Source of the DNA: DALYLB01 sp046154695
Lineage (GTDB): Bacteria > Acidobacteriota > Blastocatellia > RBC074
Assembly (NCBI GenBank): GCA_046154695.1
Contig: JBJXFI010000413.1
Location: 9,858 to 73,857, forward strand
Reading direction: 5' to 3'
Length of the DNA: 64,000 nucleotides
The number at the start of each line of letters is the position of its first letter. The first letter of the stretch is position 1. The notes under the pieces were generated by a model. The model was not told the DNA's origin. It saw nothing but the letters and a program-made list of their open reading frames with translations, and did not search any database. Below are positions 34,843 to 44,714 of the stretch, one piece after another. Position numbers and translations under genes: made by a program.

Positions 34843-35862
34843 ATGCTGCGGAGATTCGGATTCTTTTCAATCCCGGGATTGGGACTGGCTCTATTGTTTG
34901 CGTCTTCGATCGCGGTGTTCGCGCAGGAGCCCGCCGCCGCGCCCCCGATGCGCGTTCCGGGGGGGACGAATGACCGGAGCTATCGACTCGGTCCGGGCGA
35001 TGTCATCGACGTTCGCGTCTTTGGCCGGCCCGAGATGACCAGCCAGGCGCGCATAGACAGTTTCGGGCGCGTCCGCCTGCCCTTCACCGACGAAATGCAG
35101 GCCGCGTGCCTGACCGAGGCCCAACTCGCCGATATCATCACGGAAAAATACAAGAAGTATCTGCGAACTCCCCAGGTCGATGTGATGATCAAGGAGTATC
35201 GCAGCCAGCCGGTCGCCGTTATCGGCGCGGTCACGCAGCCCGGGCGGTTTCAATTGCAGCGGCGCGTTCGCCTGCTGGAGCTGCTAACGCAGGCGGGCGG
35301 GCCGACGATTCACGCGGGCGCCACCGTCAACATTATTCACAGCACGGATCACGACTATTGCCCCACGGACGAGGAAGCGAAGGCCGCCGCCGCGCCGCCG
35401 CCGCTCCAGGATGGCGATTCGCCGATCCCGCTCCTGTCGATGATCAAGCTCAAGCAGGTGCTGACCGGAGAGGCCAGCGCCAATCCCTACGTCAAACCCG
35501 GCGACATCATCAGCATTCCCGAGGCCGATCAGTTCTTCGTCACCGGATCGGTCGTCAAACCGGGCGCGTATCCGATGGTCGCGAAGATCACGCTGACCCA
35601 GGCCGTCGCGCTCGCCGGGGGAATCAATGGCGAGGGAGCGCGGAACCGCGTTCGCCTCGTGCGGCAGGAACCCGGCAAAGAGACCAAGACGGAGACGATC
35701 TACAACCTCGACGAAATTCACCGGCGCAAGATCCAGGACATCGTCCTGCAGGTCAACGATATCGTCGAGGTGCCCGGATCGACGATCCGCGTCGCGGCGC
35801 GGAACCTGCTGGGCGTGAGCATCAACATGCTCAGCGCCCTGCCGTTTTTCATTATTCCCTAG
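34843..35862 (+). CDS. Polysaccharide export outer-membrane protein (Wza-like, SLBB)
   Basis: A 339-residue exported protein. A signal peptide (about 1-26, hydrophobic core GLGLALLFASSIAVFA) ends near AQEP; no lipobox cysteine is evident, unlike classical Wza. The Poly_export domain starts YRLGPGDVIDVRVFGRPEM (about 45-130), followed by two SLBB beta-grasp regions (about 130-205 and 220-310), the first with a long acidic insert containing an alanine/proline run. It forms the outer-membrane channel for polysaccharide. A strong AAGGAG site precedes the ATG. The Wzc-like co-polymerase follows after 63 bases. Confidence 0.9.
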   Translation: MLRRFGFFSIPGLGLALLFASSIAVFAQEPAAAPPMRVPGGTNDRSYRLGPGDVIDVRVFGRPEMTSQARIDSFGRVRLPFTDEMQAACLTEAQLADIITEKYKKYLRTPQVDVMIKEYRSQPVAVIGAVTQPGRFQLQRRVRLLELLTQAGGPTIHAGATVNIIHSTDHDYCPTDEEAKAAAAPPPLQDGDSPIPLLSMIKLKQVLTGEASANPYVKPGDIISIPEADQFFVTGSVVKPGAYPMVAKITLTQAVALAGGINGEGARNRVRLVRQEPGKETKTETIYNLDEIHRRKIQDIVLQVNDIVEVPGSTIRVAARNLLGVSINMLSALPFFIIP

Positions 35863-35925
35863 ATCTGTTCTCAATCACCCGGCAACCGATCGACACTGGT
35901 CCCGGAACACAAAGCGTACCCGAAG

Positions 35926-38268
35926 ATGCAAGCCCAAATACAGGAAGAAGCGAAAAACAAGATGATGACCGTCGAAGAGGCGGCCACCATGCTCGATTTG
36001 AAGCGCGATTACGTCTATGGACGCGGGGTGGCGGCCGATCGTGAGGATACGCATCTCCGCGATTATTGGCGGATCATTCGCCGCCGGCTCTGGATTCCCC
36101 TGAGCGTCATGGTTGTCGTGACGACGCTCGCGACCATCTATAATCTGCGGCTGCCCTCGATCTATGAGGGCGTCACGAAGGTGAAGATCGATCGCGAGGA
36201 TCGCGTCGTCAATCTGAAGGACGTCCAGATCAGCATGGGAACGGGCGATGACAGCTCGTATGTCAACACCCAGCTCAAGATTCTGCAGAGCCCGCGCGTG
36301 GCCTATATCGTCGTCAAGTCGCTCGATCTCGAGCATAACAACGAGTTTCTGCCGGGAAGGGCGCGGCCGGTGAATCTGCAGGAGGAGAATCTGCAGCTGA
36401 CTGAGGGGGGGACCGACGAGCAGGCCGACATCGAGAAGCTGGAGCCGTTCATCGACACGCTGCTCGGGAATGTCGAGGTGAGGCCGGTTCGGGAGACGCG
36501 TCTGGTCGAGATTCACTACCAGCACCCCAACAAGGATCTGGCCCGAAAAATCTCCGACACCTGGGCCGATGCCTTCATCCTGAATACGCTCGATGAACGC
36601 AAAAGCGCCAACAGACAGGCCGGCAAATATCTCGAAGGAAGCATCACCCGGTATAAATTGAAGCTGCGGGACGCCGAGGAGAAACTGCAGAATTATCTGC
36701 GGCAGAATCAGATCATCGATTTCGGGCAGAAAGAGAGCACTGTCACGACGCGACTCGCGGAGTTGAATCATCAACTGCTGCTGGCGGAGAACGAGCGGAA
36801 GAACTCCGAGCTTGCCTACAAGCTCACCCGGGAAGTCGCGGATGTCTCGACCGTGCCGGAGATTCAGCGCGACCAGATCGTGCAGGAGCTGAACAAGAAG
36901 ATCACGGAATTGAACCAGCTTCGCGAGCGGCTGCTGGTGGAGTTCACCCCTGAATGGCCGGAGGTCAAGCAGGTCAACCAGCAGTTGCAGCGGCTGGAGG
37001 GGGAGCTGCGGGCCGCGCATCAGCGCATCCTGACGACGCTCGATAATCAGTACAAGACGGCGGTCCAGCGCGAGGATGCGCTGCGCAAGGCGTTTGGGCA
37101 GCAGCGGGCCGAGACGATGCAGCAGAACGAGGGCTCGATCAACGCGAAGATGCTGCAGGCTGAGGTCGATTCGTACCGGCAGATGTTCGACAGCCTGCTG
37201 CAGAGCCAGAAGGGGGTCGAGGTTTCAGAGGCCGGTCTGCTCAAGAGCAACATCTCGATCACCGAGTTTTCGCCGATTCCGAAATCGCCCGTCGCGCCGA
37301 AGCGTGTGCAGAACATTCTGCTGTGCATGCTGCTCTCGCTGATGGGCGGGATCGGCCTGGTGCTCTTTCTCGATTACATCAACAACAAGATCGAGTCGGT
37401 GGAGGATATCGACCGCTATCTGCGGCTGCCGGCGCTGGGAGTGATTCCGTCGCTCGAAAGCGAGGGGAAGGCGAGGCGGCTGCTGGGCAAGGGCGGGAAC
37501 GGCGCGACGGATCTCGCGCCCGCGGGTTTGCAGGGTGCGGCGTCGAATGGCGCGGTGATTCTGACGCAGGTCGAGGCCAACTCCTCGATCGCCGAGAGCT
37601 ACCGGCAATTGCGCACGGCGCTCATGCTTTCGTCGGCGGGCCATGCGCCGCGGACGCTGCTGATCACGAGCAGCCAGCCGGCGGAGGGCAAGACCACGAC
37701 CAGCGTCAACACAGCGATCTCGCTGGCCCAGACCGGCTCGGCGGTCCTGATCATCGACGCGGACCTTCGCCGTCCGCGCGTCCACAAGGTCTTCGGATTG
37801 AAGAACAATGTGGGGCTGAGCAACTTCCTGGCGGGCGAGGGCGATCTGGCGGCGATGATCCAGGTGGCGATGCCCAACCTTTATGTGCTGCCGGTCGGCC
37901 CGCTGCCGCCCAATCCCGCGGAATTGCTCGGCTCGGCCAGAATGAAGCAGGTGATCGAGACGCTTTCGGCGAACTTCGATTATGTCGTGATCGATTCGCC
38001 GCCGGTCTCGTCCTTTGCCGACAGCCTGATCCTGTCGGCGCTCGTCGAGGGCGTGATCATCGTCGTCAAGGCGGGCCATACGCCGCGCGAGATGGCGCAG
38101 CGCACCCGGGCCCACCTGCAATCGGTCGGCGCCAGGATTCTCGGCGTCGTGATCAATCAAATCAAACTGCAGCCACACGACTATTATTACTATTCGACCT
38201 ATTACAGCCGGTATTATTACGGAAACGGCGAGGGCGACGAGAAGAAAGAGAAGGAAAAGGTCGAATAA
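35926..38268 (+). CDS. Chain-length determinant/tyrosine autokinase fusion (Wzc-like)
   Basis: A 780-residue inner-membrane polysaccharide co-polymerase. Wzz domain with a membrane segment at about 56-80, a long periplasmic coiled coil (about 200-420, with GNVEVRPVRETRLVEI and LAELNHQLLLAENE) and a second membrane segment (about 465-487). The cytoplasmic BY-kinase domain has Walker A SSQPAEGKTTT (K589), Walker A' IIDADLRRPR (D611, D613) and Walker B VVIDSPP. The C-terminal tail holds nine tyrosines in residues 753-765, the expected autophosphorylation cluster, and then an acidic/lysine end. It would set polymer length and gate the Wza-like channel. Intact and full length. Confidence 0.93.
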   Translation: MQAQIQEEAKNKMMTVEEAATMLDLKRDYVYGRGVAADREDTHLRDYWRIIRRRLWIPLSVMVVVTTLATIYNLRLPSIYEGVTKVKIDREDRVVNLKDVQISMGTGDDSSYVNTQLKILQSPRVAYIVVKSLDLEHNNEFLPGRARPVNLQEENLQLTEGGTDEQADIEKLEPFIDTLLGNVEVRPVRETRLVEIHYQHPNKDLARKISDTWADAFILNTLDERKSANRQAGKYLEGSITRYKLKLRDAEEKLQNYLRQNQIIDFGQKESTVTTRLAELNHQLLLAENERKNSELAYKLTREVADVSTVPEIQRDQIVQELNKKITELNQLRERLLVEFTPEWPEVKQVNQQLQRLEGELRAAHQRILTTLDNQYKTAVQREDALRKAFGQQRAETMQQNEGSINAKMLQAEVDSYRQMFDSLLQSQKGVEVSEAGLLKSNISITEFSPIPKSPVAPKRVQNILLCMLLSLMGGIGLVLFLDYINNKIESVEDIDRYLRLPALGVIPSLESEGKARRLLGKGGNGATDLAPAGLQGAASNGAVILTQVEANSSIAESYRQLRTALMLSSAGHAPRTLLITSSQPAEGKTTTSVNTAISLAQTGSAVLIIDADLRRPRVHKVFGLKNNVGLSNFLAGEGDLAAMIQVAMPNLYVLPVGPLPPNPAELLGSARMKQVIETLSANFDYVVIDSPPVSSFADSLILSALVEGVIIVVKAGHTPREMAQRTRAHLQSVGARILGVVINQIKLQPHDYYYYSTYYSRYYYGNGEGDEKKEKEKVE

Positions 38269-38304
38269 CGGACGACGGAATCGATTCATTGCGCTCGAAC
38301 CGGC

Positions 38305-38324
38305 GGGGCGGTTGATTCCGCCCC
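38305..38324 (+). terminator. GC hairpin after the Wzc-like gene
   Basis: GGGGCGG (38305-38311) and CCGCCCC (38318-38324) close a TTGATT loop 36 bases after the stop codon. No U-run follows, so termination strength is uncertain. The remaining gap to 38667 contains the two repeat remnants listed next and no convincing gene. Confidence 0.5.
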
Positions 38325-38535
38325 CGTCCGCGGGAGTTTGCCCGGCATTTCAACACCGCACCCACTCAATTCACAGAAGCCTCGCGTCTGATTCCCGCCC
38401 GATGGGGCGATATCGTGAATCGACAGGGAGGATTGCGCGCGGATGCGGCCGGCGGCGATAACTCGATAGCTGCCTCGACACGAGGTTTCCTTCACGGTCA
38501 TCTGGACGGGAGAGGTCCGCCCGAACGCGGGATAG

Positions 38536-38599
38536 CGGAACAGACGGAAATAACGGAACAAACGAAACAAGACCAGGAAGAGACCGTTTATTCCGTGCT
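38536..38599. repeat. Deletion derivative of the GGAACA inverted repeat
   Basis: The left arm (from 38536, GGAACAGACGGAAATAACGG), the loop with AAACAAGACCAGGAAGAG, and the right flank (GTGCTCTCTTCTTT) match the element at 4700-4777. The right arm stops after TTTATTCCGT and jumps to GTGCTCTC, a loss of about 17 bases between two CCGT/CGTG words. Shared flank sequence outside the arms shows that the two copies come from one mobile or amplified unit of about 100 bases. Confidence 0.82.
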
Positions 38600-38626
38600 C
38601 TCTTCTTTCGTTAACTTAACGTCATT

Positions 38627-38651
38627 GGCCTGAAGGCGGGACTCCGAACGG
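38627..38651. repeat. Half copy of the TTCCGCCTTCAGGCGGAA family
   Basis: GGCCTGAAGGCGGGACTCCGAACGG is the right arm alone; the left arm is absent. It begins about 40 bases before the Wzm-like start codon and is followed by GGAGCG, which may now serve as the ribosome binding site region of that gene. Confidence 0.75.
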
Positions 38652-38667
38652 GAGCGCCATCACCGAA

Positions 38668-39528
<861 letters not shown>

Positions 39529-39561
39529 ACGGGTAATAAAGCACGGGCTGATTTCGAAATT

Positions 39562-40836
39562 GTGACAATACCTTTTGCAATCCGGGTCGAGGATGTTTCC
39601 AAGCGCTATCATCTGGGCGCGCGGGCGCGGGTCGATCGAACGCTCCGCGATGTGATCACGGATTCGATGAGCCGGCTGCGGCCGTTTTCGCGGTCGCGCC
39701 GCGCCGCGGGGAGCGGGGACGCCGATCTGTGGGCCCTCGACCGGGTGGGATTCGAGATCAAACCCGGGGAAGTGGTCGGCATCGTCGGGCGCAACGGCGC
39801 GGGAAAGAGCACGCTCCTCAAAATCCTTTCGCGGATCACGCAGCCCACAAGCGGCCGCGTGGAGATTTACGGGCGCATCGGCAGCCTGCTGGAGGTCGGC
39901 ACCGGATTTCACCCCGAATTGAGCGGTCGCGAGAACATCTATCTCAACGGCTCGATTCTCGGGATGGCGCGCCGCGAGATCGAAGCGAAGTTCGACGAGA
40001 TCGTCGCCTTCGCCGAGATCGAGCGCTTCATCGACACGCCGGTGAAGCGGTACAGCAGCGGAATGTACGTTCGCCTGGCGTTCGCGGTCGCCGCGCATCT
40101 GGAGCCGGAGATCCTGCTGGTCGATGAGGTGCTCGCCGTGGGCGACGCGGCGTTTCAGAAGAAGTGCCTGGGCAAGATGAGCGATGTCGCCCGGCATGGG
40201 CGCACGGTGCTGTTCGTCAGCCACAACACCGCGGCGATGCTCAATCTGTGCGATCGGGGCATTTTGCTGGAGGGAGGCAGGCAGGTGGATGACGACGCGA
40301 TCGAGCCCGTGATCCAGAAATATCTGAAGGGGCTGCGCACCGCCACGCCCTGGGATTTAAAGAGCCACGCCGACCGCCAGGGGCGCGGGCGGGTCCGGTT
40401 CACCGGCGTCCGGTTCGAGGACGGCGCGGGCAACGCGATCGAGCAGGGCGTTTCGGGAAGGCCGCTGGTCGTGGTTCTGGATTACGAATCGGAAGGGCGC
40501 GCGTCGCTGCCGAACTGCCGCGCCTCGGTCACATTCTTCGATGGGCTCGGCCAGCCGCTGTTCAATTGCTCCAGCGAACTGGTGATTCAGGATCCGGTCG
40601 ATCTTCCGCCGAAAGGAACGCTGCGGTGCGTGGTTCCACGGCTTCCGCTGAGTCAGAGCCAGTATCTGGTCACCCTGTTTCTCGAAGTCAATCGGGAGAT
40701 CGAGGACTGGATCATGAACGCGATCGAGATCGACGTGATCGACGGCGACTATTACGGCACGAGCCGGCTCTATCCGGAGGGATGGCGGGGCAAGGGCGTT
40801 CTCGTTCCGCATCAATGGATCATGAATGGTGGATGA
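39562..40836 (+). CDS. wzt: Polysaccharide ABC transporter ATPase with C-terminal Wzt domain
   Basis: A 424-residue cytoplasmic ATPase; start codon GTG. Walker A GRNGAGKS (76-83, K82), signature region YSSGMYVRLAFAVA, Walker B ILLVDEVLAVGD and the H-loop VSHNTAAM. After about residue 255 a beta-sandwich of the Wzt C-terminal type follows (RVRFTGVRFEDG to the end), which in O9a-type systems binds the finished, capped polymer. That implies that the exported glycan carries a non-reducing-end cap. The first glycosyltransferase starts 11 bases inside its 3' end. Confidence 0.93.
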   Translation: MTIPFAIRVEDVSKRYHLGARARVDRTLRDVITDSMSRLRPFSRSRRAAGSGDADLWALDRVGFEIKPGEVVGIVGRNGAGKSTLLKILSRITQPTSGRVEIYGRIGSLLEVGTGFHPELSGRENIYLNGSILGMARREIEAKFDEIVAFAEIERFIDTPVKRYSSGMYVRLAFAVAAHLEPEILLVDEVLAVGDAAFQKKCLGKMSDVARHGRTVLFVSHNTAAMLNLCDRGILLEGGRQVDDDAIEPVIQKYLKGLRTATPWDLKSHADRQGRGRVRFTGVRFEDGAGNAIEQGVSGRPLVVVLDYESEGRASLPNCRASVTFFDGLGQPLFNCSSELVIQDPVDLPPKGTLRCVVPRLPLSQSQYLVTLFLEVNREIEDWIMNAIEIDVIDGDYYGTSRLYPEGWRGKGVLVPHQWIMNGG

Positions 40837-41743
40837 GTTGGGGCATCGAAACCCGGCGTTTCCGCCTCCGCCGGAGGGGATGACGGATTGGCCGTGGGCG
40901 ATGAGCGCGGGAGCGGGGCCGGATGTGCCTGCCGCGCCGCCCCGGATCAGCGTCGTGATCCCCTCGTTCAATCAGGCGGCGTTCATCGAGAAGACCCTGC
41001 GTTCGGTGCTGCTGCAGCGATATCCGAGGCTGGAATGCATCGTGATCGATGGCGGCAGCACGGATGGCAGCGTCGAGGTGATTCGCAAATACGCGCCGTG
41101 GCTGAGTTATTGGAGCAGCGAGCCCGATCGCGGGCAGAGCCATGCGATCAACAAGGGATTCGCCCGATCGACGGGAGACGTCCTTTGCTGGCTGAACAGT
41201 GACGATTATTACATGCCCCACACGCTCGGAATCGTGGGGGAGAGGCTCGCGGACGGAACGGGCGTCTTCGCTCTCGCCGGCCACTGCCTCAAGATCTATC
41301 CCGACGGCCGCCCGCCCACGCTGCTCGAAGGCCGGTATGAGGACCGCCGCCGCCTGCTGGAATTCTGGAAAGGCTATCAGATGCATCAGCCCGCCGTCTT
41401 CTGGCGCAGAGAGGTGTTCGAGAAGGTCGGCGAGCTCGATGAATCGCTCCATCTGATCATGGATTTCGATTATTGGGCGCGAATCGCGCGCTTATATCCG
41501 TTCGCCAACGTCGATGAGGTTCTGGCCTGCGCCCATTATCACGACGCGGCGAAGACCGGCGACGAGTACGCCGGATATCATCGAGACCTCGGCGCCCATG
41601 CGCCGCGCTACTGGGGGTCGCGGGGAGCGTGGGAGTTCTGGGCGCTCTGGCTTGGCCGGTGGAACCATTTTTCGCTGCGGCCCTTCCGTCAGGCGCTGCG
41701 CGGCCGGCTGGCCCGTCTCGTTCGAGGGGGCGGCGATGTCTGA
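40826..41743 (+). CDS. Family 2 glycosyltransferase (first of overlapping trio)
   Basis: A 305-residue GT-A enzyme. After a proline-rich N-terminal extension of about 38 residues, the fold begins ISVVIPSFNQAAFIEKTL. IDGGSTDGS and the metal-binding LNSDD motif identify a family 2 transferase, and QMHQPAVFWRREVF lies in the acceptor region. Its ATG overlaps the Wzt 3' end by 11 bases, and the next transferase overlaps its own 3' end by 8, so it is translated in a coupled series. The sugar donor cannot be inferred. Confidence 0.88.
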   Translation: MVDELGHRNPAFPPPPEGMTDWPWAMSAGAGPDVPAAPPRISVVIPSFNQAAFIEKTLRSVLLQRYPRLECIVIDGGSTDGSVEVIRKYAPWLSYWSSEPDRGQSHAINKGFARSTGDVLCWLNSDDYYMPHTLGIVGERLADGTGVFALAGHCLKIYPDGRPPTLLEGRYEDRRRLLEFWKGYQMHQPAVFWRREVFEKVGELDESLHLIMDFDYWARIARLYPFANVDEVLACAHYHDAAKTGDEYAGYHRDLGAHAPRYWGSRGAWEFWALWLGRWNHFSLRPFRQALRGRLARLVRGGGDV

Positions 41744-42626
41744 GCTTCGCGGCGAGAGAAGCGTCTCGGTCGTCGTTCCGGTCTATAACGGCGCGGGGAC
41801 GATCGCGCGCACGATCGAGTGCCTTCTGCGGCAAACGCAGCCGCCGCGCGAGATCGTGATCGTCGATGACGGCTCGACCGACGGGACACACGAAGCCCTC
41901 GCCGGGTTTCACGGACGAGTCCGGTCGCTTCGCAAGAAGAATGGCGGCCCCGCATCGGCGCGAAATGCCGGCGTGCAAGCGGCGGAAGGCGCGTTCATCG
42001 CCTTCACCGACAGCGACTGCCTGCCGGAGCCGGATTGGCTGCGCAATCTGCTGGCCGGCTTCGACCGGGACGATCTGGCCGGGGTGGGCGGAATTGTCCG
42101 GAGCGTCGACGGCACGCTCACGGGGCAGTATGTCGACGCGATCCGGCTGCTCGATCCGCGGCCCGACGAGACGGGAGAGATTCCTTATCTGATCACGGCC
42201 AATGCATGTTTTCGACGGGAGGCGCTTTTGCGCGCGGGCCTGTTCGACGAGCGATTTCGCAAGCCGGGCGGGGAGGAGCCGGAACTCTGCTCGCGGATTC
42301 GAAAGCTGGGATATCGCTTCGCCGCGGCCGAATCGGCCGTGGTGCTGCACCGCCACCGGCAGACGGCGCGAAGCCTGCTTCGCACCATTTCGAATTATGG
42401 AGAAGGGCGCTATCTCATCGGTCAGTTGTGTCCGGAGCATCGCATCGACCGGCCGCGCCGCGTCTTCTGGCGGCGGGTGGTCGCGCTGCGCTCGATCTTC
42501 ACCCGGGTTTTTTCGTACGCCGAACATTACGGTTTGCCGAAGGCCGTCTATTTCTCGGTGCTCGACTACCTGCGGCAGGTGGCGATGATCCACGGATATT
42601 TGAGGGCGAGCCGTCGTGTCGTCTGA
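41736..42626 (+). CDS. Family 2 glycosyltransferase (second of trio)
   Basis: A 296-residue GT-A enzyme starting at ATG 41736, chosen because the fold begins VSVVVPVYNGAGTIARTI ten residues later. Motifs VDDGSTDGT, ARNAGVQAAEGAFIAFTDSDC (metal site DSDC) and a C-terminal membrane-associated helical part with CSRIRKLGYRF. It overlaps both neighbours (8 and 11 bases). An upstream in-frame extension exists but runs through the previous gene and lacks family sequence. Confidence 0.88.
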   Translation: MSELRGERSVSVVVPVYNGAGTIARTIECLLRQTQPPREIVIVDDGSTDGTHEALAGFHGRVRSLRKKNGGPASARNAGVQAAEGAFIAFTDSDCLPEPDWLRNLLAGFDRDDLAGVGGIVRSVDGTLTGQYVDAIRLLDPRPDETGEIPYLITANACFRREALLRAGLFDERFRKPGGEEPELCSRIRKLGYRFAAAESAVVLHRHRQTARSLLRTISNYGEGRYLIGQLCPEHRIDRPRRVFWRRVVALRSIFTRVFSYAEHYGLPKAVYFSVLDYLRQVAMIHGYLRASRRVV

Positions 42627-43515
42627 GGTCAGCGTCATCATTCCCGCATATAACGCCGAGGGGTATCTGGCCGAGACGATCGAGAGCGCGCTGGCGCAGA
42701 CCCGTCCGCCTTTCGAGATCATCGTGGTGGACGACGGATCGGAGGATCGCACGCTGGAAGTCGCGCGGCGGTATGCCCCGCGGGTTCGCGCGATCCGCAA
42801 ACCAAACGGCGGACCGGCGTCGGCGCGGAACGAGGCGATGCGAAACGCTTCGGGCGAATACCTCGCCTTTCTCGACAGCGACGATCTGTGGGTGCCCGAC
42901 AAGCTGGAAGAGCAGGTTGCCTTTCTGGACCGGCACGGGGACGTCGGCCTGGTGTACGGGCAGGCGTTGATGTTCACACAGCATGGCGCGGAACGCGCCT
43001 TCGGCCGGCGGATCGGATTCACCGAGGACCCGTCGTTCCGGCTGCTGCTGTACGGGGACTTCATTCCGAACTCGACGGTCATGATCCGCCGAAGCTGCGC
43101 CGAGGCCGTGGGCCCGCTCAACGAGCGGCGGGAGCTGATCGCCGTCGAGGATTACGAATACTGGATGCGCATCGCACGGCGATTCCCCATTGCGGGCATC
43201 TCGCGTCCGCTGGCCTGGTATCGAATTCGCGAGGGGAATCTGATGGGCGACGGCTCGGACATCGACAAGAGCGTGCGGCTGTCGATCGAGGCCCTGCGCG
43301 AGATCGAGCGGCTGCACCCCGAAATTTGGGGCGAATTGGGAGTGGATCGCGAGATGCTCTTCGCCCGGCTGCACGTCCGCGCGGGCTTTGCCTGGAAGCG
43401 GCGGCGCGCCTGGCGGCAGGTTCGCCGGGAATTCCGCGAGGCGCTGCGCTGGCGAATGCATCCGCGGGTGCTGCGATGGATCGTGGCGGCGATGATTTTG
43501 AAAGAGTGGTCATAG
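42616..43515 (+). CDS. Family 2 glycosyltransferase (third of trio)
   Basis: A 299-residue GT-A enzyme with a GTG start that overlaps the previous gene by 11 bases. VSVIIPAYNAEGYLAETI, VDDGSEDRT and FLDSDDLW (metal site) are clear, and AVEDYEYWMRI is the catalytic-base region. It ends at 43515, ten bases before a hairpin (43525-43580) that separates this trio from the next transferase. Confidence 0.88.
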   Translation: MSSEVSVIIPAYNAEGYLAETIESALAQTRPPFEIIVVDDGSEDRTLEVARRYAPRVRAIRKPNGGPASARNEAMRNASGEYLAFLDSDDLWVPDKLEEQVAFLDRHGDVGLVYGQALMFTQHGAERAFGRRIGFTEDPSFRLLLYGDFIPNSTVMIRRSCAEAVGPLNERRELIAVEDYEYWMRIARRFPIAGISRPLAWYRIREGNLMGDGSDIDKSVRLSIEALREIERLHPEIWGELGVDREMLFARLHVRAGFAWKRRRAWRQVRREFREALRWRMHPRVLRWIVAAMILKEWS

Positions 43516-43524
43516 GGATGATTG

Positions 43525-43580
43525 ATGGGACCTATGGGACTTATAGGACCCATAAGTCCTATGAGTCCCATGAGTCCCAT
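43525..43580. repeat. GGGAC(C/T)TAT repeat hairpin just before a start codon
   Basis: Arms 43525-43549 and 43556-43580 (25 bases) pair with three differences, all transitions, around a 6-base loop. Each arm repeats the word ATGGGAC/ATAGGAC three times. The 3' arm ends 5 bases before the ATG at 43586, where a ribosome binding site would be expected, so the folded form would mask translation of the next transferase. Confidence 0.85.
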
Positions 43581-43585
43581 AAAAA

Positions 43586-44683
43586 ATGCAAATCACTTTT
43601 GTCTTGCCCATGTACCTCGATGTTCCGTCGGGCGGGTTCAAGGTGGTGTATGAATACGCGAACCGCCTGCAGGCCCGCGGCCATCGCGTGACGCTGATTC
43701 ATCCGCGGACGATCGAACGCGCGCCGGGCGCGGTGGAAGCGTTCAAGCGGTTCGCATGGCGTTACAAGATCCGCCTGAGGGATCGCCCGCTGGTTCCGTG
43801 GTTTCCGCTTCATCCGGGGGTGCGGGCGCTGCTGGCTCCCGATCTGGGCGCGGAGTCGATTCCACCGGGAGACGCGATCTTCGCCACGGCTTTTGAAACC
43901 TCCTTCCCGGTCTATGCATGTCCGGCCGACCGCGGGCGGAAGTTTTACCTGATCCAATCCTACGAAGAATGGAACGGGCCGAAAGAGAAGGTGCGGGAGA
44001 GCTGGCGCCTGCCGCTGCGAAAGGTGGTCGTCTCGCGCAGGTTGATGGCGCACGCCCGCGAACTCGGCGTGGGCGAAAGCACGGTGCTGATTCCGATCGG
44101 GCTGGATTTTTCACAATTCCGGGCAACGACGCCGATCGATCGACGGCCCACGCTCCGCGTCGGGATGGTGGCGCACCCGAACGAGCTCAAGGGGATGCGC
44201 GACGGCATCGCGGCGCTGGAGATGGCGCGGGCGGAGATCCCGGATCTGCGGGCCGTGCTTTTCGGAACGCCGCCGCGCGATGCGGCCATCCCGGCCTGGA
44301 TGGATTATCTGCAACGCCCCGCGCCGGAGCGGATGGTCTCGCTCCACAATTCCTGCCGGATCTTTCTGCATCCGAGCCGGGCGGAAGGCTGGGGGCTGCC
44401 CGCGGCCGAGGCGATGGCTTGCGGCTGCGCCCTCGTATCGGCCGATAACGGCGGCGTGCACGAGTTCGCCACGGATGAGGTGAGCGCGCTGATCGCGCCC
44501 ATCAAATCGCCGCCGGAACTGGCGCGGCGCATCGTCCGGCTGCTTCGCGACGATGAGCTGCGGCAGCGCATCGCAAGGGCGGGCGCCGAACAGGTGGGGC
44601 AATTCACCTGGGACCGCGCCGTTGATCAATTGGAGCAATTGTTCGGAGTTCCGCCTTCAGGCGGACTGACCATGGAGAAATAG
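43586..44683 (+). CDS. Family 4 (GT-B) glycosyltransferase with repeat-derived C-terminus
   Basis: A 365-residue retaining glycosyltransferase. N-terminal Rossmann start ITFVLPMYLDVPSGGFKVVYEYA, central TPTIDRRPTLRVGMV-type linker, and the nucleotide-sugar site SRAEGWGLPAAEAMACG (E-X7-E motif) near residue 270. The last residues, FGVPPSGGLTMEK, are encoded by the left arm and loop of a dispersed repeat (44641-44710), so the native C-terminus has been replaced or extended by the repeat. No good ribosome site precedes the ATG; the hairpin at 43525 lies there instead. Confidence 0.88.
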   Translation: MQITFVLPMYLDVPSGGFKVVYEYANRLQARGHRVTLIHPRTIERAPGAVEAFKRFAWRYKIRLRDRPLVPWFPLHPGVRALLAPDLGAESIPPGDAIFATAFETSFPVYACPADRGRKFYLIQSYEEWNGPKEKVRESWRLPLRKVVVSRRLMAHARELGVGESTVLIPIGLDFSQFRATTPIDRRPTLRVGMVAHPNELKGMRDGIAALEMARAEIPDLRAVLFGTPPRDAAIPAWMDYLQRPAPERMVSLHNSCRIFLHPSRAEGWGLPAAEAMACGCALVSADNGGVHEFATDEVSALIAPIKSPPELARRIVRLLRDDELRQRIARAGAEQVGQFTWDRAVDQLEQLFGVPPSGGLTMEK

Positions 44684-44710
44684 GTTCCGCCTGAAGACGG
44701 AACTCCAAAC
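44641..44710. repeat. Inverted repeat, TTCCGCCTTCAGGCGGAA family (copy 4), overlapping coding sequence
   Basis: Arms 44641-44665 and 44686-44710 (25 bases) pair with two C-A mismatches. The left arm is read as codons FGVPPSGG of the preceding transferase, whose TAG stop lies at 44681-44683. The right arm ends four bases before the next ATG at 44715. Confidence 0.9.
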
Positions 44711-44714
44711 GGTC

